Position numbers and translations under genes: made by a program. From Diabrotica undecimpunctata (Eukaryota; Arthropoda; Insecta; Coleoptera; Chrysomelidae): a stretch of DNA of 64,000 bases. The notes under the pieces are model-generated. The model was not told where the DNA came from and made no database searches. It worked only from the letters and a program-made list of their open reading frames with translations. Numbering within the stretch: the first letter of the stretch is position 1; every line of letters starts with the position of its first letter. Of this stretch, positions 23,620-34,576 are shown in pieces. The stretch is taken from NCBI RefSeq assembly GCF_040954645.1, contig NC_092806.1, positions 150,006,429-150,070,428 on the forward strand, read 5' to 3'.

Positions 23620-23911
23620 CGCTGTAGTTATTATTATTCACACACTTCCAAAATTTATTTTACGATGCGGTGGTGGTCCACCCCCATATTTCGTCTAATT
23701 TCCAAGGGAAGATCCTCTAACAAGTCGGGCAACTCATATGTTAAAATACTATGATTATCATTGCCAGTAACCGTTCGGTAGAAGAAGTAAGAGCCAATAA
23801 CGTATAATCTTCAACAATGCCTCCCCAAACATTTAACGACTATCTGTTCGGAGGCATAACTCGAAATAGGTGAAGATTTTCATCGGAGTAACAATGATAA
23901 TTACGTCTGTT
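23620..23911 (-). mobile_element. Mariner-like transposase, distal half
   Basis: The minus strand reads RNYHCYSDENLH, SLNVWGGIVEDY, then ELPDLLEDLPLEIRRNM and a decayed VDHH (expected 'QHDGAP'). This is the catalytic core of a mariner-like transposase. It is interrupted at 23911-23922 by a plus-strand LINE; the proximal half continues from 24344. Several frameshifts make it inactive. Confidence 0.75.
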
Positions 23912-23922
23912 AACAAACCTAT

Positions 23923-24332
23923 GGTATGGAGGCCTGGACGCTGACGGAGACGCTCACGAGAAAACTAGAAGCATTCGAAATGTGGGTGTACCGACGCATT
24001 CTTCGTATATCCTGGACCGAACATGTCACCAACATAGAGGTTTTCCAAAGAATCGAAAAGGAGAAAGAAATCGTGAATACAATTAAACAAAGAAAGCTTA
24101 AATATCTAGGCCACATATTGAGACACGATAAGTACCGTCTACTGCAATTGATTGTCCAGAGAAAAATAGACAGTAAGCGAGAGCCAGGCAGGAGAAGACA
24201 CTCGTGGCTCCAAAATCTGAGGAAGTGGTTTGAGCTCACATCGGTCGAACTATTCAGAAGCGCCGCAAACAAGATCAGAATTGCCATGTTAATAGCCAAC
24301 GTTCGCAACGGACAGGGCACTTGAAAAAGAAG
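23923..24332 (+). mobile_element. GAA-tailed LINE inserted in a mariner-like transposase
   Basis: This is a clean plus-strand insertion of a 3' fragment of the GAA-tailed LINE. One open frame of 132 codons reads MEAWTLTE, FEMWVYRRILRISWTEHVTN, LKYLGHILRHDKYR and RRRHSWLQNLRKWFEL, then stops at 24322. A GAAAAAGAAG tail follows. An 11-bp direct repeat, AACAAACCTAT, lies at 23912-23922 and 24333-24343. Joining the flanks restores continuity of the transposase, confirming the order of insertion. Confidence 0.93.
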
Positions 24333-24343
24333 AACAAACCTAT

Positions 24344-24530
24344 TGCTATGAAATGTCGATTTGTCAGAAAATAAAATATTTTCCAAAAAATTTTCTTTTA
24401 GGCTTAACATTTCTTCCGTCTACATACAAAAATTCATTGTTGTTTGAAAATCATTTTCATTTAATTCTTGATGCAACTGAATCTTAAATCGATGAAATTT
24501 GTTTTTCTTTATAATGCTTCGAGCTATCGT
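24344..24530 (-). mobile_element. Mariner-like transposase, proximal half
   Basis: The minus strand reads NKFHRFKIQLHQELNEND, then ENILFSDKSTFHSN. This is the segment leading to the first catalytic aspartate (FSDES/ATF in relatives), here FSDKST with the acidic neighbour lost. It joins to 23911 across the LINE. Its own upstream end meets another LINE at about 24531. Confidence 0.75.
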
Positions 24531-24532
24531 TC

Positions 24533-25975
24533 TTCTTCTTCTTTGGGTGCCGTGTCCGTATTCAGACGTTGGCCGTCATCATGTTTATAATTTCCTGAAA
24601 CCTTTCTCTGTCGGCTGCTGCTCGAAATAATTCTTCTACTGTGGAACCACACCATTGTCTAATATTACGCAGCCATGAAAGTTTCTTTCGACCAATCCAT
24701 CTCTTTCCTTCCACTTTTCCTTGTATTATAAGGCGAAGTAGATGGTATTTAGGTCCTCTAATTATATGGCCGAAGTATTCTGTTTTTCTCCTCTTTATGG
24801 TGTTAATGAGCAGGCATTCTGACGTTCTGAATTGATCATTTGAAGAACATCCTTATTGGAAGTGTGCGAAACCCACGATATCTTTAGGATTCATCTATAG
24901 CACCACAATTCAAATGCTTCTAACTTGTTTAGCATTGTGGTTTTTAACGTCCATGTCTCACAACCATACAATAGGATGGACCACACATAACATTTCAGGA
25001 CCTTTTTACGAATATTCGTCGACAGGTTTCTGTTGCATAAAACTAGTTTCCAGGTCATGCCTCTCTAGTTCCTAGACCGTTTCTAAATCCAAATTGATTA
25101 TTACCCATCCTACTTTCGCATAGAAAGAATACTCGGTTTTGTATAATTCGTAAGAGTATCTTCAGTGTGTGACTCATCAAACTAGTCTAAAATCGCTGCA
25201 TTTGGTGGGCCTGCTTTTCTTTGGTAATGTTATAAACAGTGACTCTAACCAATCATCTGGTATTTTTCCTTCGTTGTAAATTTTGTTGAAGAAAGTGGTT
25301 AAGCAGGCAATGCTTTCCTCATCCAAAAGTTTAAGTAGCTCAGCAGGGATTTGATCTGGTCCAGGTGCTTTATTGTTTTTGGCTTGTTGTATTGCCTTTT
25401 TGACTTCCGAATTCAGTATACTGGGACCTCTCTCTAACTGGTTGTCACAAGCAGTATTTGGAGCATTTTCTCTAGAAGCATCGTCAAAAAGGTCAGTGAT
25501 GTATATCTCCCATTCTTTGCACTGTTGTTCGTGATCACAAATTTTTCCGTCCGCGCTTTTAAGTATGTGAGCATTTTTCTGTTTTCTAATTCCGGCAGTA
25601 TATTTTTTAAGTTTCTTGTGGAGGTTGAAACTGTCATGCTTTTTTTGGAGGTCTTCTATTTCTTTACATAAATTCTCAAGCCAGGATTCTTTGGCTTGCT
25701 TAATTTTTCTTTTTATGCGTTTATTGATTTCACGGTATTCGATAATATTTCTATTTTTGTGTTTCCGTCGAACTTCCATCAGGTCTAGAATTTCTTGTGT
25801 CATCCACTCATTTTTTGCCAACATGGTAGGTGTTTTCAAATACTCTTGTACGTTCTCTAAAATCGAGTTTTGAATATCATACCAGCATTCGTTAATGGTT
25901 CTGTTTTCGTTTGATATACATATTTGATATTCTGTGTATTTTACTATTTATCTGCTGTGATATGTGTTCGCGCGT
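24533..25975 (-). mobile_element. GAA-tailed LINE with an internal deletion of the RT core
   Basis: This minus-strand copy runs from the endonuclease-RT linker (a 220-codon frame at 25177-25839 with NEWMTQEILDLMEVRRKH, KKAIQQAKNNKAPGPDQIPA and PDDWLESLFITLPKK) through MSHTLKILLRI and GNNQFGFRNGLGTRE near 25090. It then jumps at about 25060 to LKCYVWSILLYG-like sequence and the tail (FELWCYR near 24900). The palm with the FADD box is missing, about 600 bp in relatives. The tail ends in CTTCTTCTTC (GAA repeat on the coding strand). Confidence 0.88.
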
Positions 25976-26714
25976 TTGAGGGTTTTTCAGGGGGTCGAGA
26001 TATATTTTACAAGGCTTAGTTGGCTTTGTTAATTTCTTTAATTTAATTTGCACTTACATAACTCTGTATATAATTGTTTAATTGGTGCGTACTTATTTGT
26101 GGATTCTCTAAAATCTATCATAACTCGAAATTTATTTTCATTCTCTAAAACCCTTTTTGGTATTAATATTTTAAATATTGCACATTTCCTGAAGGAACGA
26201 AACGGTTTTTCCATGAGGATATGATTATAAACTTTTTAAGGTAGCAAACAGTTTCTGGTGTTCGCTCAATACAAACATCCACCAATTCTTCAGTTGATAA
26301 ATATTTAATATTTAAAATGTACAAATTTGTTACAAAAAATGCAACTACAACAATACTAAAAGCTTTTGTGACACAAATAGACACTATTTATTTTAATAAA
26401 TATTTTGACAGATGCATTAACCTTTTCTTTTTTTGTGTTATTAAAAATATAGGTACTTATATACATTAAAAAGTTATTTAACTAAGATTACCGGCAAATA
26501 TAATTTATCTGACAATAAATTTAGTAAAGGAAAGCGATCATAAATTCATTTATTTGCTAAAAATTACTGAGTTAAACTTTAAAATTAGTTGTTTATTTAA
26601 TTTTTTAATTAATTTATGGATATTGATTTGATTTATTAGTACAGTAAATATTATTTTGTAACATCTCTAGTCTCTAGTCTAGTCTATAGGCGAATATTCC
26701 ATCATAAATTGTTG
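25976..26714. other. No recognisable feature
   Basis: AT-rich. A minus-strand 73-codon frame at 26163 has one hydrophobic stretch but no recognisable motif and no supporting context. Confidence 0.4.
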
Positions 26715-27895
26715 TCTGATGGATTTAAAATCTTCTCTTAAGGAAAACGAAACTGGTACGAATATTTATCCTCCAGAGTTGTATCGATTTCATCAATTGC
26801 GAATTTTTAGTACCGATCATAGGCGTCCGTTTTGGGTAGGTCAACGGTTATTTTAACGCATAACTTTTTGTCTTTATCGTTTAAGCACTGATACTTTACA
26901 AGCACCCCTACAAGGAGATTTTTCTACTCGTGAAGAATTCGCTAGATGGTTACAAATTCAGAAAAATCAAAATGAAGATTTGTTTCAGATAAATTTTATT
27001 TAGCAACAATGCTACATCCACAATAAATGAATTTTTCAATGTGCATAATGCACAATATTATTTGTACGTTCGTGACAATACCCACGTTGTTCAAGAAGTT
27101 AAGCATCAGCATAGGTTTAGCATAAAGGTCTGGATTGGAGTAGTTAACGATTATCTACTTGGGCCTGTGCAAAAGTTTTACCTGGTTCGTTAGTTGATGT
27201 ACCTTTAAATATTCGGCAAAACTTATGTTTTTTACATGACTGCTGTCCCACTTTAGCAGGAATGAACGAGACTTTCTTGATAATAACCACTGGATTGGAA
27301 GAGGCTGTTCAGTTGCTTGGCCAGCAGAGTAAATCTTTGCAATTATTGTGTTTATTCCCTTCCGATACAAAATTGTGCACAACTCTGGCTAAGGATACAA
27401 GATGCTTGCAACGAATTAAAAAATAACTTTTTTGCAAGGAAATTTTGCAAGAATTTGGCGTTCTCTGAGCAAAAAGGCAAAGTTAAGCATAGAGTTTAAT
27501 GGTCATCAACATCGAGCATCTTTTGTAACTATCTACTTTTGATGCTTGTGCTTTTGTGTTAGTTTCGTTTAGGTACGTATTATTTTAACTTTCATGACGA
27601 AAAAACGAAAAATTTTGAAATCGATTTTTCTAGAAAACAGTGTATCTTATCGACTTAGAGTAAGAGTACCTTTTAGTACTATAATATCTGAAAATTTATT
27701 AATCTGGGTATCACGAATGATTAACAGGTAAAGACAAAAAACTTATGCGTTAAAATACCCATTGACCTACCCAAAATGGACGCCTATAATCAGTACTAGA
27801 AATTAGTAATTTATGAAATCGATGTAACTCTGGAGGTTAAATAATCGTACCAGTTTTCGTTTTTCTAAATGGAAGCGTTCTAAAGGTTTTTAAAA
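26715..27895 (+). mobile_element. Mariner-like element with inverted repeats of about 160 bp, decayed
   Basis: Segments 26735-26880 and 27735-27885 are inverted copies; both contain an ACGAAACTGGTACGA-like block and the GGCGTCC.TTTTGGGTAGGTCAA block. Between them the plus strand holds transposase debris: FSTREEFARWLQIQ near 26920, NVHNAQYYLYVRDN near 27040, HRFSIKVWIGVVNDYLLGP near 27115, HWIGRGCSVAWPA near 27290 and LRIQDACNEL near 27390. That order matches mariner-like transposases. The catalytic DGAP motif is not readable. Element ends and the TA duplication are not resolved. Confidence 0.75.
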
Positions 27896-28171
27896 AAAAA
27901 CTAATTACAAGGCCCCATCTTCAAAGAGCTCTTAGCTCCTTTAGGAAGCCTTTTCGGGCTAGATGAATTACAAGACTTCTCTTACATCTTTTGCAGGTAT
28001 CTACCCAGTTACTATCTTAAGTTTCGTAACTTGCAATCATTGTAACATCATTTTCTTACATGTGTGGTAAACATGGCATGTAATAGGTGTCTTAGTTATA
28101 GAAAAGGAGATGATACTACTGTTTTCATATTTGTTTTAATATTTTAGTTTTTCATTGCAATACGGATAGTA
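27896..28171. other. No recognisable feature
   Basis: Non-coding spacer between two mariner-like elements. Confidence 0.4.
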
Positions 28172-28173
28172 TA

Positions 28174-29992
28174 CTAGGTGTTTCAAAAAGGTATGTCATA
28201 AATTAAATCACGGATTCCGGGGACAAAAATAAATTGAATCCAACTTACCTTTGTAAAAAACTGTACACAAAAAAAGTCTCAGCTCTTTGAAGTTACAAAA
28301 TAAAAATATTTTTTTTGGATTATCTCCTAAAATACTTGACATTTTGTAATAAAAATGGACACCTTACTTTCTTGTTCTGAAAGCATTTTTCATAAAAAAG
28401 AAACAATAAAATCTAAGCGCACAGAAAAATTTTAAGGGGGGTGTGCAGCTCTAAATCCCCCCAAACTTTTGAGTACGGTCAAATCAAATGAACTTTGTGG
28501 AACACATTATTTTTAAAAATTGTTTGCCTTTATCACTTTTTTCAAAAAACAGTTTTCATTGAGTTATGGCCCTTTTCATTAACCTAAAATTAAAATTACG
28601 TACAACTAAATAAATGGCTTAAATAAATTGACAAGTACAAAAAATGTCTATAACCTCTATAAATATGATATTACAATAAATGTTCAAAATGACCCAGACT
28701 TTCTTCTACCGAATACACATTCGATATCTTTTTAATAAGGAAAACCGAATGCGCTGAAAAATCATATTTTTTTGACGAAATTGATTTGTAGCTTCAATTA
28801 TTCTAACCCTCAATTGTTGTTCGTCCTCTATTGTTACAGAATACACTTTTCCTTTCATAAAACCCCAAAAGCAAAAGTCCATGGGGTTAAGACCTGGACA
28901 TCTGGGTGGCCAAGAAATAGGTAACGTCACGACCCCTTCCAATCCACCGACCAGGATACTGCCTGCAAAGGTATTCCAGGACTTCATTACTGTAATGCGC
29001 TGGAGCACCATCTTGTAAAAACCACATATTTTGTCTTATTGCAATATTCACTTCTTCCAAATACTCTTGTAAATCGTTTGCCAAAAACTGCAAATAATTA
29101 TCACCATTTAAATTGTTGGGAAGAAATACTGGGCCTATTAGATTGTTATCCACAATATCTGTCCAAACATTAAGTGATAGGATTTAAGCAGCTGATCCTT
29201 CAAACGCCTTCAAACCCTTACGTGAGGAACATTTAGTTGAGCAGCTTTTACCCTTGTTCTTGTTCCAGGGACTTCTTCAATGATTTCTAGAATGTCTTCA
29301 TCAGTTGCATCCATTATTGGACGACCACTATTGCCAGCAACTTGCGGTTGGAAAGTACTCGTTTCCCGTAAACGACGATCAATGGTCAGAAATAATCGTC
29401 TATCGGGTTCCCGATAGTTTATTGAAATCATAATTTAATCTGATCCAACTTGCCCAAAGTTAAATGCATATCTGCCATTTCCTGAAATGTGCAGGCCATT
29501 GTACATTGTACAAATTATTGACTATTATTGATGGAACTGTTTGTAATTATTGTATCCATAGAAACTAATTGTAATTTTATGGCCAACTAGGAAAAAACTA
29601 GTTTTTCGAAAAAGTGATAGGAGGCAAAAAAGTTTTAAAAATAATGTGTTAAACTAATGATGCCACAAAATTCATTTGATTTGAACGTACTCAAAAGTTT
29701 GGGGGGATTTAGAGCTGCACACACCCCTTAAAATTTTCTGTGCGCTTAGATTTTGTTGTTTCTTTTGTATGGAAAATTCTTTCAGAACAAGAAAGTAACG
29801 TGTCCATTTTTATTACAAAATGTGAAGTAATTTAGGAGATAATGCAAAAAAACAATTTTTATTTTGTAACTTCCAAGGGCTGTAACTTTTTTTGTGTACA
29901 CTTTTGTACTAAGGTAAGTTGGATTCAATCAATTTATTTTTGTCCCCGGAATGCGTGATTTAATTTATGACATACCTTTTTGAAACACCCTG
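28174..29992 (-). mobile_element. Mariner-like transposon with inverted repeats of about 400 bp
   Basis: The outer ends (CTAGGTGTTTCAAAAAGG on the left; the complement of CAGGGTGTTTCAAAAAGG on the right) are flanked by TA at 28172-28173 and 29993-29994. Similarity between the arms extends inward for about 400 bp (to about 28590 and from about 29575), very long for this group. The minus strand carries transposase pieces (next entry). The middle of the gene is deleted, so the element is non-autonomous now. Confidence 0.9.
28706..29499 (-). pseudogene. Mariner-like transposase, internally deleted
   Basis: The frame starts near 29499 (MACTFQEMADMHL). It continues after a stop and frameshift with IDRRLRETSTFQP and DEDILEIIEEVPGTRTRVKA (the DNA-binding half), then jumps at about 29180 to DNNLIGPVFLPNNLNGDNYL. 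The second catalytic aspartate is seen in MWFLQDGAPAHYS near 29030. The third is in NPMDFCFWGFMKGKVY, in another frame (28850). The segment with the first aspartate is missing between 29210 and 29150. The overlapping frames 28706-29011 and 28887-29153 are one gene broken by a frameshift near 28930. Confidence 0.85.
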
Positions 29993-29999
29993 TATATAA

Positions 30000-30239
30000 A
30001 TCATATTCTAAGTCTACAAATAATAGATCAATTTTGCATCAACATTTTTCCAACAAAAACAAATACATAGCTTTTAAGATATATATTCATATAAGAATCC
30101 AGCATTCACGATTTTAAAATATTTGAAAATGATTTTTATTGACATGGCATAATAAACAATATAAGAATACCTACATTGAAAGCAATTCGTTTCTTTAAAA
30201 AGCGTACAATAAATCAGATGAAATCGAATTCGTCCTTTT
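30000..30239. other. No recognisable feature
   Basis: AT-rich spacer. Confidence 0.4.
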
Positions 30240-30720
30240 CCGTTTTCAAACGAGCGTTTTCAAAACTCTGACGCCTGGCCTAATACAAATACATCGAAGA
30301 GAGAGTGTTTTAACCATGACGACGCCGTGACGTGAAAATAGCGAGGGCGGCCCAACGTGGGCCCAAGAAAATCCTACGGCCGACTCACATGTATGTCCGC
30401 CGCGAGATTTCATTCATGTTTTGAACTTACCCGTCATCGTTCATGCCTAGGACGAACTCTCAGACACCGTAGGTCAGCTGATTGCTCAATTTTTTGCGCC
30501 CGATTCTTTACATCGCGGATGAACTCTGATCCGGCTGGATACGTCCGTCAAAGTTCGTCTGGTCCTGACAGTTTGGTGTGCTAGTGTTAAAAACTAGTGA
30601 GCCCTAACCTCAAAAAGTGTTTAGGAAGTGATCGAAGACCTTTAGCGATTCGCGTTTAGGTGCAACCTGTTGTTTTGGTGGAGTGGTGAAGTTTTAAGAG
30701 GTCAAATGGTATGAAAAATG
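30240..30720 (+). promoter_or_regulatory. CpG-rich island, candidate promoter or 5' exon
   Basis: Against an AT-rich background this stretch holds dozens of CpG dinucleotides (for example 30310-30380 and 30420-30560) and no transposon motif. A 75-codon plus-strand open frame at 30357 has no recognisable domain and may be chance. Possible splice donors after about 30590 exist (such as ATG/GTATGA at 30710) but none is compelling. It could be an alternative first exon or promoter of the plus-strand gene with a coding exon at 56643. That is inference from position and composition only. Confidence 0.35.
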
Positions 30721-31380
30721 GTCGTAAATGTTTGTTTTTCAATGTTTTTTGATGTGTTGGTGTTAAGGTTAGTGATTTTCTTTTATTTTTAAGCAATTTT
30801 GAAGTGGCTATTGCTATTTTTGCACAATTCACATTTTACATTTTCTTTTATTTAGTCTACTGCTTGATCTATTTTCATAGAATATATTTTAAAATAACGT
30901 TGTAATAAACGCAGTGGAAACTATTTTAAATTTGATTAACAGATGGTCAAAAACCCATTGCAAAATATTGTTGTGTAACAAAATTAGAATTATTTCTAGC
31001 TTTACTCTAATATATTAAGAGTCTATTCTCCCTACTACATCAATAAACTTCATTGGTCAATTCTCAATATGGTTTGATTTAATACCATGACGTCTATGAC
31101 GTCATTTACCATTATATATTTTAAATCCATTATTAAATTTAAATCTTCGTGGAATGAGCATTTCTAATTTTAATTACCCATATTTATTAAACAATTGTTT
31201 TTGAAATTATAAAATAAATGAAGAATGAAATTGCACAATAGAAACAAACAAATTATTATTTAAACCGTTCAAATATTAGGTCAGTGTCTCACATATAAGG
31301 GTGCACAGTGTGTTTGCTTAGGTTAGAAATAAGTCAACTTTATAATATATTTATTATTTTAGTTGCATCTGGAGGAATAA
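30721..31380. other. No recognisable feature
   Basis: AT-rich non-coding sequence. Confidence 0.4.
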
Positions 31381-32340
31381 TTAATATTTTGTCACCAAGT
31401 CAAAGTTTTGTTGCCTTCTTAAATTTTCGCGCACTTTTTGCATAGTCATGAGATTCCATAGGATTTCTAGAACAAAGTAATTAGATATAATCCCCAATTT
31501 AAAAAAATATTCTTTTGCATCTACCCTGACAATTTCATGTCCCAAGTACTTATACGATGTAGTCTGCACAATATCCCTTCCATCAACAACAATATTTCGA
31601 TTTAGCACCAGATTAGTCATTATTTGCGTCTTGTTCATATTAATCTTTAGTCCAACCTCCAAGGAAGCGTGATTTAATTTTTCAAACAATATTATTGCAT
31701 CATCCATACGATCGGCTATAAGGACGATGTCATCTGCAAATCTCAAATGACTTAACTTCTTTTCATTTATGTTGATGCGATCCATGCTGTCATCCATACG
31801 ATCAGCTATAAGGACGGTGTCATCTGCAAATCTCAAATAACTTAGCTTCTTTCCATTTATGTTGATACCATGCTCGTTCAGATGTGCCTTCTTACAAGTA
31901 TGTTGTAAAAGCGTCGGGAATAGCTTTGGAGAGAAGGTGTCTCCTTACCGTACCCCTCGCTATATACAGAATTTATTTGTTTCTTGTTCAGATAATCTTA
32001 CGATAGCTGTGGCATTTTGGTAGATATATTTGATTATCTTAGTGTAGCGATGGTCTATTCATCATTCTGTCAATGCTTTTAACATTTTCTGATGGCTTTT
32101 GGTATCGAATTCTTTCTCGTAGTCGACAAATATCAGTGCCAATGCTTTGTTGTATTCTTCAGACTTCTCTATCAGGTTTTTTATCACTAGTAAGTGGTGG
32201 TTAGTGCTGTATCCCGATCTTAATCCAGTTTGTTCTCTAGGCTGATAGAAGTCTAATTTAGCGTCCAGTCACTTTTTGAAAATTTTTATAAGTTTATATA
32301 TGTGTGAAAACAAACTGATAGAACGGTACTTTTTTTAATC
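31381..32340 (-). mobile_element. RTE-like LINE reverse transcriptase with a duplicated catalytic box
   Basis: The minus strand gives TGFRSGYST-like fingers near 32225, LIFVDYEKEFDT near 32120, RGVRQGDTFSPKLF near 31945 and LRFADDTVLIADRMDD near 31820. The last of these repeats as LRFADDIVLIADRMDD near 31735. The repeat is a direct duplication of exactly 90 bp (31701-31790 and 31791-31880), adding 30 codons in frame. The frame continues to KTQIMTNL and YKYLGHEI and then loses similarity. Stops and a frameshift lie upstream of 31836. It is 5'- and 3'-truncated. Confidence 0.85.
31701..31880. repeat. In-frame 90-bp tandem duplication
   Basis: Two direct copies with a 90-bp offset and a few substitutions duplicate the RT motif around FADD. 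Both copies keep both aspartates. Because the length is a multiple of three, the open frame is preserved across the duplication. Confidence 0.9.
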
Positions 32341-32349
32341 TGTCTAAAT

Positions 32350-32690
32350 TAAAAAAAATCATATATTGAGAGAATTACAAATAAAGAAGTACTGGAGAGG
32401 TTTGATAAAGAAACAGAACCAAATACCACTGTACAAACAAGAAAACTGGAATACCTAGGCCAAGTGATGGGGAACCAAAATATGAAATTTTGAGAAATGA
32501 TAATACCGCTAAAAAATTCATGGCAGAAGATCTGGTGGCCGGAGGCAGAATTCTTGGTTGAAGTATCTACGGGATTGGTATCAATGGAGACCAATTGATT
32601 TGTTAAGGGCAGCAAATTTAAAATTAAAAAGGCCAACCTACATAATGAGACTTCACTCTAAGAAGAAAAAGGACAATTATTAAACATTTG
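32350..32690 (+). mobile_element. GAA-type LINE C-terminal fragment
   Basis: The plus strand reads RITNKEVLERFDKET, RKLEYLGQVMGNQNM and, in another frame, RRSGGRRQNSWLKYLRDWY and LLRAANLK, ending near AAGAAGAAAAAGG at 32659-32671. This matches the GAA-tailed LINE. One frameshift lies near 32490. Confidence 0.75.
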
Positions 32691-33079
32691 GTCACACCAT
32701 GTCTCCATAATAGGAATATGCTCAACGTTGATAAGACCAGAATAAGATACAGAAGAGTCAGATGATAATTGCCAATCGCATAAGCAAAACTAACAAAAAG
32801 AAAAGTTGTAAATTATGCAGCTAAGTAGAAAATTTTTTCATATTAATTGTGGCTCCACATTTATGTACCTTGTTTCTCAAGAGTGATTTCATTATTATAA
32901 ACACTATTTCGGGCATATAAACAGTAATTAAAAATATGAAAATTGTACCACATTTACCATTTTTCTGATATGATTAGTAACTTTGGTTTTTTAAATACAA
33001 CACCCTGTATATTGAACCATTATTGAAATCTCCACTTCAATACCAGTTTACTACATTGCAAAATTAATGTTTACCTAAT
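32691..33079. other. Spacer with an isolated mariner-like end sequence
   Basis: Near 33000 the bases ACACCCTGTATA resemble the outer end of mariner-like elements such as 28174-29992. They sit just beyond the C-terminus of the transposase at 33080, but in the orientation of a neighbouring element's end. No partner repeat was found. Confidence 0.35.
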
Positions 33080-33940
33080 GAAGGGTTCAAAATGTCATCT
33101 GTTGGTAATTTGGCTGTATCCTAAACGATGGTAGCAAGCGTCGATTACATTTCTCGATGTTTCTCTAGAAATTAATATGGATAATGTGATGATTATTTGC
33201 CTTAGATCTGCAACAGCTCTTGCTGGTTTAGTTTTATAAATTTTACTTTTCAAGTATCTTCAATAAAAATAATCTCTAGAAATCAAATAGGGTGAACGAG
33301 GAGGCCATTCAATACTATCTAATATACCAATCCCTCGTTCGGGAAATGTCTGATCTAAATAACGCCGAATATTTACACCAAAATGAGCTGGAGCTCCGTC
33401 TTGCTGAAACCATACTTCATTAAAATTGGCTCAAAACTTGTTTTTAAGGGAAGGTAAAATTTAATAATTTTAAAGTAGCATTTCATAATTATCGCTTGTT
33501 AAATTTCCTTCTATAAAAAACGTCTTAATGAACTAAGTACCCACTATACTCGACCATACACTTAGTTTTGGTGGTATTTGAGTATGGTTTTCACGTATAC
33601 TTTAACCTCACTCCAATACCTTAAATTTTGACGATTTACATTCCCACACAGTGTAATATTGCTTCGTCGGAGAAACATATCTTAAGGAAGTTCTCGACGG
33701 TTACAATTTTAGTCATTATTACCTTTCTAAACTGTAATGTACGGTCGTAGTCATCTTCATTTAATTCTTGTAACAACTGGATTTTGTTTAAATGAATTCT
33801 TTTGTAATACACTCAAAAGTGAAGAATGACCTACATCATGTATTTATGCAGCTCTGCAAATTCTGCACTTAATCTAAAGTTTTATTGTAATTTATAACAG
33901 TTTTTGGTCTACCTGTTCAAATATCATCATTAACTGGTAC
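33080..33940 (-). mobile_element. Mariner-like transposase, catalytic part
   Basis: The minus strand reads IHLNKIQLLQELNEDDYDR near 33790, then NFLKICFSDEAIL near 33690 (first aspartate), RQNLRYWSEV, MKYGFSKTELQLILV-type decayed sequence, VWFQQDGAPAHFG near 33410 (second aspartate), RGIGILDSIEWPPRSP near 33320 and a C-terminal RHFEP. The third aspartate region is DYFY in place of DFFLW. Frameshifts occur throughout. A LINE at 33941 separates this from the N-terminal part. Confidence 0.85.
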
Positions 33941-34207
33941 TTCTTCTTCTTCATGTGCCTTGTCCGTTCCGAACGTTGGCAATCAACATGGCTATTCTGA
34001 CTTTGTTTACGGCAGATCTGAATAGTTCTGCAGATGACAATCCGAACCATTGTCGCAAGTTTTGGAGCCACGAGTGTCTTCTCCTCCCTGGACCCCTTCT
34101 GCTGTCTATTTTCCCTTGAACGATCAGCTGTAGTACTCTATATTTATTATGTCTCATAACGTGACCCAAGTATTCCAACTTTCTTTTCTTTGGAATGTGG
34201 GAAATTT
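33941..34207 (-). mobile_element. GAA-tailed LINE inserted in a mariner-like gene
   Basis: This short minus-strand insertion reads LEYLGHVMRHNKYRVLQLI, then GPGRRRHSWLQNLRQWFGL and IANVRNGQGT, with a CTTCTTCTTC end at 33941. An 8-bp direct repeat, ACTGGTAC, flanks it (33933-33940 and 34208-34215). It encodes only about 75 codons of the LINE tail. It resembles the 23923-24332 copy closely at the protein level (both end in NVRNGQGT). Confidence 0.9.
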
Positions 34208-34376
34208 ACTGGTACAATTTCCTCAAAGGGCTTTTTTGGACCGTCACCTTATGAACAGGAGAATGGTTTGGAAAAGTATTGTTAAACAAGGTGACTGCTT
34301 CACTATAAGATCTTTTTCTATAGCCGTAGCCCCTCATCAGTAAAACAGTAATTCGCTCTTTTTCATTAAAAACCAT
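34208..34376 (-). mobile_element. Mariner-like transposase N-terminus
   Basis: The minus strand starts near 34372 with MVFNEKERITVLLMRGYGYR, followed by SYSEAVTLFNNTFPN and VTVQKSPLRKLY. This is the helix-turn-helix start typical of mariner-like transposases. It joins to 33932 across the inserted LINE. The outer inverted repeat on this side is not recognised. Confidence 0.8.
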
Positions 34377-34576
34377 CTTTACTGTAGAGCTTTTAAAAAC
34401 ACTTAAAACAACTGTCAGCTTTAGTTATTAATTTAATTTATTTTACACACTTTCTAGTAAACGTCAAGCTATTGTTACTTTTATGAATTTATGTCAAAAT
34501 CATAGTAGGTATTCTGTACTTACTAAATTACTTCAAAACTATTTGGTTCTGAGAAGTTTTATTTATTTAGGACCTT

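Noticed and set aside
24533..25975. Target-site duplication for this LINE copy
   Set aside because: The 5' boundary is not sharp and I could not find a convincing direct repeat.
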